Assembly (NCBI GenBank): GCA_018287875.1
Contig: JAGVVL010000001.1
Coordinates: 3,720,001 to 3,784,000, forward strand
DNA from: Nigrospora sphaerica
Lineage: Eukaryota; Ascomycota; Sordariomycetes; Amphisphaeriales; Apiosporaceae
DNA: 64,000 nt
Reading direction: 5' to 3'
In this document: in pieces, positions 57,848-64,000 of the stretch
Layout: every line of letters begins with the position of its first letter
How positions within the stretch are numbered: the first letter of the stretch is position 1
The notes under the pieces: generated by a model
Databases searched by the model: none
The model's input: the letters and a program-made list of their open reading frames with translations, nothing else
Told to the model about the DNA's origin: nothing
Program-made: the position numbers and the translations under genes

Positions 57848-60800
57848 GTTTCCATGGGAGAAGGTGCTGTAGTCACTAGGTTCGTGAGTTAGTGTGTGCT
57901 GTTTTCCACAACCCACGGTTGCCGTAGAGAGCGCCAAAAACCCAAAAGACAGAAAAGGAAAGCAGACAGCCGTGGTGCCCAACTTTGCGCCTGCAGGTCG
58001 GATGATCAGTACGGTGCCGGCGGCAGAGGGAACCAAGACGAGTACAAACCAGGCTACTGTGGAAGAGTCGACAGACGTCTTGATCTTATCAAGGACATGC
58101 TGTCGACTCTCGTGGTTTTCAAAATTTCCATGTAGGAATCCGGGCCGTTTCCATATGGCAAGAAACATGAAGCAACGATAATAACAAGTGTCGAGGTATC
58201 CCAGATCCATTGGCGAAATCCTTGGCGTTATGAGAAGCGTCCGGCATGCAAAGTCCATGCGTGGGAAGTTCTTGGCGTCAAGAGCCAAGCCTGGGCGGTC
58301 GAGACCCTTAGGTCACCGTAGATGGAATCGAGACCAGCCGCACCAGATATCATGCAAGATCTTGTCGAGGCGCAGTTCCACGGGTGTTGACCTGGGGCGA
58401 TAGTCCTCGAAAACCGGAAGAACAGGCAGAAATCAAAGCGGAGGCAAGCCTGATCGGGGTGGAGGCGAACCACTGCAGGGAATCCGGGGAAATTTTGTGG
58501 AGAGCGGCAGCGCCGTCGTGGGGTACGTATGGTTGACAGTATCCAGAGCCAAAAGTGTTGCCAGATATGAAAACGGCGAGGGATCCGCAGAACGGTGAAA
58601 AGTCCGATTAGGCCGCGCGAGTAGGAACCAGATCGGATGGAGCGCGGTCCAGCAGAAAGGCTAGGTAGAAGATCTAGAACAGGAGTCCAGTGGGAGAAAT
58701 CCATATGGCCTGATTGAAACCTGGGGTGTCCTCGAGCTCCGCGGCTAGATATCCATGTCCTGTGGGTCCATAACGGCTTGATAACGAGGTTCCAGAGGTC
58801 CATATTGCTGTTGTCACACGTATTCTCACGGGCGATACTCACCATTTTAGACGCGGAGGTCTGTCTGTAATCATCTTTTTGTTCCATCCTGAGAAGACGA
58901 AGGTGTGCATCTTGACTCAGAATTGAGAACATCCGGGGCAGAGAATGAGGTCCTTCCTCGATCGATCCTGAGTGGTTTCCATGGCATCCATTTCCGGGAG
59001 AGTAGTCCGTGGTCAAGTGAGAAGAGTTCCTTGGGGCGTCAAAATATCCTCGGAGCGCCTGGCACTCGCCGGCGGGCACGGTAGAAACAAAAGGAATGTA
59101 CATGATTTCGCAAACAACAGGATGGTGTCGGTAAAGCAACGCAAGACCCGGTAATGAATGGAAAGCAGTGCAATATACCTCGCGGGAGTGTGGACTGGGT
59201 CCATGTCTAGAGAAGAGCCGTAGCCAGACATCCTCTCCGGGTGTGAAGCAAGAGCGGCAGTCATGAGAGCCTGGGAGTGATCCTCTGGGGTGTGCACCGG
59301 AACAAGAGTCCTTGTGGGGGAGACAGTAGGACAGCCTTCTATGGGGAGAAGCCGAAGTCCACTGGGGCTGGTTGCTGACAGGGCGCTGCTGGGCAATGAT
59401 CCTAGGGCGATGAAACACAACCGGCAAGACCTTTACGGGCAAGTGTGGATGCGTGTTGGTGGACAGAAGAAAGTAGCGGTGGGCGGGGGAAGTCGAAGAT
59501 GTTTTGGGAAGCTTGGGCAGCAACGACAATGCGCTTCGGGCAGAAAAAGATGTGGAATTTGGTTGTAGAGAGGAGGGAAGTTGGGCATCGTCAGGTCGCT
59601 GGGCATCGTGCGGGTTATATGGCAGGCAGGCAGACGGGGGCTGGCACGGCGACGGGGGGCATGGCCTTGGTTTGGTTGATGAGCATCTGGCGACGTTCCC
59701 CGCTTTGCTTCCCTGTCGTGAGGGATTCCTCGTTGCTTCATTCGTCAGTACAGGCCAGACCGCTGCTGGTCAGCCAGCCCGTGCCAAGGACCTCGCATCC
59801 CGCTATTGGCCCTCGCGTCGTCTTCCTCTCGGCCGTCACGCTGGCCGCGTGCTTTAGAAACGCTGCGTTGGCCGTCCTGCTGCACGTGCGATAGGCTAGA
59901 GGCCCGCGGGTCCCGTCAGACATGTCCTTCACTGGACTGCCGCCTTGGTCTAGGGAGGGTCTGATGAGGACGCGGGTGGAGGTCAAGCGCTCCCGCCGGC
60001 CTATCAGGCCTATAGCACGTCTGTGCTGCAATGTGACGACGGGGCGTGGCTGCAGGAAGTGAGAATGCAAAGCCAACTCACCCCATCGACGACGACATTT
60101 TGCTCACCCCTCCACTACGGCTTGGTCGGGACGGACGTCCCCAAGGCTGAATCAAGGGAATAACAAGGAGGAAGAGGAAGAGGGGGGACACGACGTGTTG
60201 TGTTGGCCGGCCATAGGTGGTGGTGGTGGTGGTGATGTTGGCGATGAGAAAGGCCACATATCCCTCGGCGAGCTTCCATACGCATCCACCATTGCCCGCC
60301 CATGCATACCTAGGCGTGGTACTTACGTCTGGCTGCAGGTGGACAGGGACGGGAGATGGGCAGACAGGATAAACATGGCTGTGCTGGGTGCCGTGTGCTG
60401 GGTGCGCTCTGTGCTGTTCCCAAGCCCCGATGGGTTTTCTGGGCTGAACTGGGCGGGAAAGGAAAAAAAAAAAAAAAAACAGGCCCCTCCCTGCGCGTGG
60501 ATCCTCGCAATAGGTTGTAGCCGATAATCCCACTAACCATGGGTGCGAGCCACGTGTGGAGTCGCTCATCAATTGCCGATAAGACGACACGAAGCTGCTC
60601 ATCAGTCCCTTCGCGTCGACCTGTTTCGACTCTGTCGGAAAGGAAAATGATTGACCACTCGAGCTGCCTCTAGCCCGCGCTGTCCTTGGCAGCCCTGATG
60701 ATCTGCCGGTTTTTTTTCCGCCAATAGGCAAAGCGCCTCCCGGACGCCGTCCAAGCCGTCCTCAATAAGTGGTCCCCGAGAACCCAAAACCATCTATCCA

Positions 60801-61545
60801 AATGACGACTTGCCAGAGCCAGTGAGGGGGGGATATTACCGATGCCGCGGGCGGTTACAGCACTACCGTTGGTCTTGGCGCCTCCCCGTCGAAATCAGAA
60901 CCGAAATCTCAACCGCCTTGCCGTCCTAGCCTTCCCTGGAACCTAGACGAGCAAGATCCTTCCACAGGGGAGCCTTCCAGAAGCCCCCCTTCCCCTTCCC
61001 ATGCGCCCCGAGGCGGCCGACGGATCGCCGTTGTGCCCTTGGGCCGCCTGGCGACGTGTGTCGTGGTACGCATGCGTACGCGACGCCGTGAGGTCTCATT
61101 AGCCCTACCTATCGAGCCCACGTCGCGACCAGATCTGCACGCCATCTCCGATGTTGAGCAGTGAAACGTGTTCCCGGCTGCGATACGGGCTCCAGCACGC
61201 ACCGCCCGGGCAGGCGCCCACGCCGTCTATACGTACGTGACATATACTTGGGCTCTGTCCCGCGCCCACCGAGGCCCGAGCTGGTATCATCGTAGCATCT
61301 TAATGCGATGCCTCGCACCCGACGGGCATCTGCGGAGGCCTCTCTGTTGTTTACGGGCCTAGGAGATTACACGCGCACAAGCCCGCGTCGTGCCGGACCA
61401 CGGCAAACCCTCACAATGTCGCGTGCGCGATGCGGCAGGCCCGGCGGTGTCGCGACCGTGGCTGGAAAGCCGTTTGGTTCCCAGTACTCGTATGTACGCG
61501 GTGTTGTGAGTTATGTAAGTGTGTTCCGACCCGCCTGCGACCCCT
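57848..61545. other. Long leader of C2H2 gene and 3' flank of Zn2Cys6 gene
   Basis: 3.7 kb. The first 2 kb above the C2H2 start is probably a long, spliced 5' leader and promoter. It contains unusually long open minus-strand frames (58228-59529 and the extension of the C2H2 frame to 58288) with no recognised domain. Further up are (GGT)n at about 60220-60234 and an A17 run at 60463-60479. No separate gene is supported. Confidence 0.5.
60463..60479. repeat. A17 homopolymer
   Basis: A simple run of about 17 A in intergenic DNA. It is not flanked by target-site duplications that I can see, so I do not read it as a retroposon tail. Confidence 0.8.
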
Positions 61546-63598
61546 TCAACACCAGCCGACTAGCTGAGGGTCTAGCAAGCTTCCCAGACCAGCAGCAGCA
61601 CATGACAGTGGGAGCCCCGGGCCCAGGCCGTCTCCATTCCTTCCCCACGTCGCTTCTTCCCACAAGGCTCGGAGCTCCTCTTCCCCATCGAAGCCGTCTT
61701 CCCAGGCGAAAAGCCGCAGGACGGATTTGGCGCCGCCCCAAGTCCGGATTTTCAGCACCTGGTTGCCCAGCACAATCTTGGCCATGTACACGTCCTTGAC
61801 GGCCTGCATCTGTAGGTCCTCGGTGGAAGACATGCCGCGGGCCGCCGAGGCCGCACACGCCCCGAACATGACGGTCCAGAACCAGAGGCTCGGGGAGTAC
61901 TGGCCCTTCTGCATCGACGCCTCGGTCCGACACACGTCGACCACCAGCTGCTCCAGGAACCAGTTGAGCACGAATGAGTCTACCCGCTCCTCGCGGAGGA
62001 TGATATATAAGTAAAAGTAGCACGCCATGAAGCCGGATCGGCTGCAGTCCACCGACCGGAGAGGCGCTATCGTGTTGCTTTCGCCGGCTTCCGCGTGCGA
62101 CGAAGTCTTGCCCAGTATTTCCGAAAGGGGCTCGCCCGTGTCGTCGCTACGGCAGAGCGTGCTCATGCTATAACTCGGCCGGAGTGCGATACGAAGTAAG
62201 GAGATGATCATGGACTGGTGCGTGTGGTCGGTCCTGCTGATGTCCAGCATGTCCCCTATCGGCCGGCTGGAAACACTCCGTGCGGCCCTAAAACCGAGGT
62301 CAGCCTTTACTCCTCTCCTCACGCCTGGCTCGGGGTGTAAGAATGGCAACTCACATCATGATGACGCGCTGGAGAAGGCCCATGGCCGGCGGCGCGCCTC
62401 TCCTCTCCCGAATCTCGCGTATGCGGGCGAGCCCGCGCAAATGGGGCGCCACTGCATCCATGGTACCTAACGAGTTCTGCGAGCCGCACGCGCGTCAGTG
62501 CCTAGACGGAAACAAGCGAAGCAGGGCGATGAGGCTGGGTCTATACCTCAACCAGAGCAAGACTCGCTATGACGGCCACAGTACCCTCGTCCGCGGCGGT
62601 CGCGGGGTTGGCCAGCTGCTCCTTCACGAAGCGCATGGCTTGCAGTTTGTGGTAGAGGTAGGGAATTCTGAATTGTTCGCCGTCGCCGGTGGACCACGCC
62701 CACTGCAAGGTGGTCAGGAGGAGCGCTGACAGCATGAAGCCCGGATGTGACAGGGCTCGATGGACGCTACGGATCCGTCAGCAGGCCGTCTTCTGTCGGC
62801 GGCGGGAAAGCAATAGCACCGACACGAAGGAGTCCGGGTCTCTCTGCACGGGAGTATTGTAGTAGACCTTGGTGCTCATGACTGCACGAGCAGCCTGTCA
62901 GCAACGCGCCGAGAGAGAGAGAGAGAGAGAGGCGACGCCATGTCGTGAGGTGACCTACAAAGTTGGAACAAGGACCGGGACTGGTAGGGCACATCGATAT
63001 TGGACCCGGCGAAGGGGTCCCTGGGCAGGGGGTCGATTAAGCGCAGACAGTCCGAGGCATCATCGTAGGCCACCTTGGGCGACGCTCGGCGAGACGGCTC
63101 AGGCTCATTGTCCGCCGAGGCAGGACTGTCTACATAATCGCAGTCTGCTCCATGCCGAAGGCAGTAGGTGCTGTGGCATCCCCACCAAAAGTTAGTAACA
63201 AGACACCGACGGGCCGGCACCATGGACAAGAAAGAGGGAACAGGCCAGTTCCCGGGGTGCTTTGCAGCACGTCGACCCGGCGCCGTGGAATCGGGTACCC
63301 AGCGCACCCACAGGGCTGCATCGGCCGGATCCTGCTTGCTCGGCCTAGGGGAAGGGAGCCCGTACCATAAGGGTTTCCTCTCATCGCAGCGGATATGTTT
63401 CTGTTTGCAAACGGAGCATCCTGTATACGGGCGCTGCGTATGGGGCGGCCCGGCCGGGGCGCCCGCGATACGCGCAATCGGGTCAGCTATGTCGCCCAGG
63501 ACCCTGTCGGGTGCATACGAATGCTGCTTCTGCTACTGCTGCTGCTGCCGCTGCTGCCGCCGGTGGTGGTGGTGGTATTGGCGCCGCCGACTTACCAT
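61546..63598 (-). CDS. Zn2Cys6 (Gal4-type) fungal transcription factor
   Basis: A regulator of about 507 aa. Seven exons fit in frame: 63598-63596 (ATG only), 63532-63366, 63170-62959, 62881-62824, 62766-62547, 62476-62355 and 62287-61546. Splicing exons 2 and 3 restores the binuclear cluster exactly: Cys40-x2-Cys43-x6-Cys50-x6-Cys57-x2-Cys60-x6-Cys67 (CSVCKQKHIRC, then CTYCLRHGADC). Asp-Glu-Arg-Lys-Pro between the halves is typical. The middle region (ALSHPGFMLSALLLTTLQWAW, YLYHKLQAMRFVKEQLANP, VAVIASLALVE) matches the fungal-specific factor domain of the short ascomycete class. The C-terminus has FLEQLVVDVCRTEASMQK. Introns are 57-195 nt; the one at 62823-62767 has a weak donor (GTCGGT). 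The start is inferred from phase. The target pathway is unknown. Confidence 0.83.
62911..62931. repeat. (GA)10 microsatellite in an intron
   Basis: A GA dinucleotide run inside the Zn2Cys6 gene intron 62882-62958; on the coding strand it reads as CT and supplies the pyrimidine tract before the acceptor. Confidence 0.85.
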
Positions 63599-64000
63599 TT
63601 CTGCTGCGCCGGTGGAATTTGCGTTGCCGCTGGCGTTGGGTCATCTGCTCGTCGTGCATGCTGGGCCGGAGGCGAGTTGGTTACTCAGCGGTGCCTGACG
63701 TTCCGGGGAACTGGGTATGATCACGTCGGTTTTGGTTTCCTGTCGCTTGGCCGGGTTCGCCTGCTGCAAAAGGCATTCATTATATCTCGAAAAAGCGCCC
63801 CCTCCTCCCCGCAAGGCAGCGAAAACACCCGTCTTCGGATTGCTGGCAAACTGCACGCGCTGCTGCGGTCGCCGCCCCCTCCCTCCCAATTACGGACGGA
63901 CACTGGGTTTGATTTGCCAAGACGTGGTAATCCTTCCCCAGTTCACCCGCGAGCGCCCGCTCCAGACAGGGAGACGGGCGAGCGGGCTGAGGGGCTGCGC
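63599..64000. other. 5' leader/promoter of the Zn2Cys6 gene
   Basis: The non-coding side upstream of the inferred ATG up to the window end. An ATG at 63659 on the minus strand (MHDEQMTQ) is open but cannot join the downstream exons in phase. A further upstream exon cannot be excluded. Confidence 0.5.

Noticed and set aside
58228..59529. Minus-strand open frame of 433 codons as a separate gene
   Set aside because: No recognised domain and odd composition; it lies in the probable leader of the C2H2 gene. Kept as a finding about the leader, not as a gene.
60463..60479. A17 run as a retroposon tail
   Set aside because: No target-site duplication or upstream element sequence is visible.
60078..60731. 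Minus-strand frame with a poly-Phe segment
   Set aside because: The segment is the translated A17 run; the rest is low complexity.

Overview
The window reads as nuclear DNA of a filamentous ascomycete (Pezizomycotina, most likely Sordariomycetes-like). The evidence is that most genes carry 50-110 nt introns with GTAAGT/GTATGT-type donors and CTAAC/CTGAC-type branch points, that intergenic DNA is GC-rich with long homopolymers and recurrent TAGGTA/TACCTA motifs, and that several families are typical of moulds (SAT4-type membrane protein, Zn2Cys6 factor, FAO-type alcohol oxidase, OPT transporter). There are no operons and no CRISPR arrays. I found no rRNA or tRNA genes.

I support 19 protein-coding genes and give reconstructed exon structures. 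Left part (1-16 kb): the 3' part of a long-chain alcohol oxidase (+); an unrecognised 342-aa protein (-); about 8 kb with no supportable gene; a FAD-dependent monooxygenase (-). 17-28.4 kb is denser: an oligopeptide transporter (-) whose last exon carries an apparent 1-nt frameshift; divergent from it a mitochondrial beta-ketoacyl-ACP synthase (+); the CBP3 cytochrome bc1 assembly factor (+), convergent with dihydrofolate reductase (-); a phytanoyl-CoA dioxygenase-like protein (-); a PHO13-type phosphatase (-).

30.9-50 kb: 6-phosphogluconolactonase (+), convergent with a DHA2-type MFS transporter (-); two long, mostly disordered unknown proteins (+), one ending in a Cys/His-rich module; a TBC1D5-like Rab-GAP (-), divergent from the NADH pyrophosphatase NPY1 (+); ribosomal protein uL1 (-). 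53-64 kb: a seven-helix SAT4-family membrane protein (+), a C2H2 zinc-finger factor with a very long leader (-), and a Zn2Cys6 factor (-) whose ATG appears to be the last three bases of its first exon.

The genes are mostly unrelated housekeeping functions (mitochondrial fatty acid synthesis and respiratory assembly, folate, pentose phosphate, NAD(H) turnover, translation, endosomal traffic) mixed with transport and regulation. I see no biosynthetic cluster, mobile element or clearly new multi-gene system. The points most worth a second look are the OPT frameshift, the unusual starts and leaders of the two transcription factors, an intron in the C2H2 gene that can be retained in frame, a doubled GACGTC element at the MFS start, and three lineage-type proteins with no recognised function.
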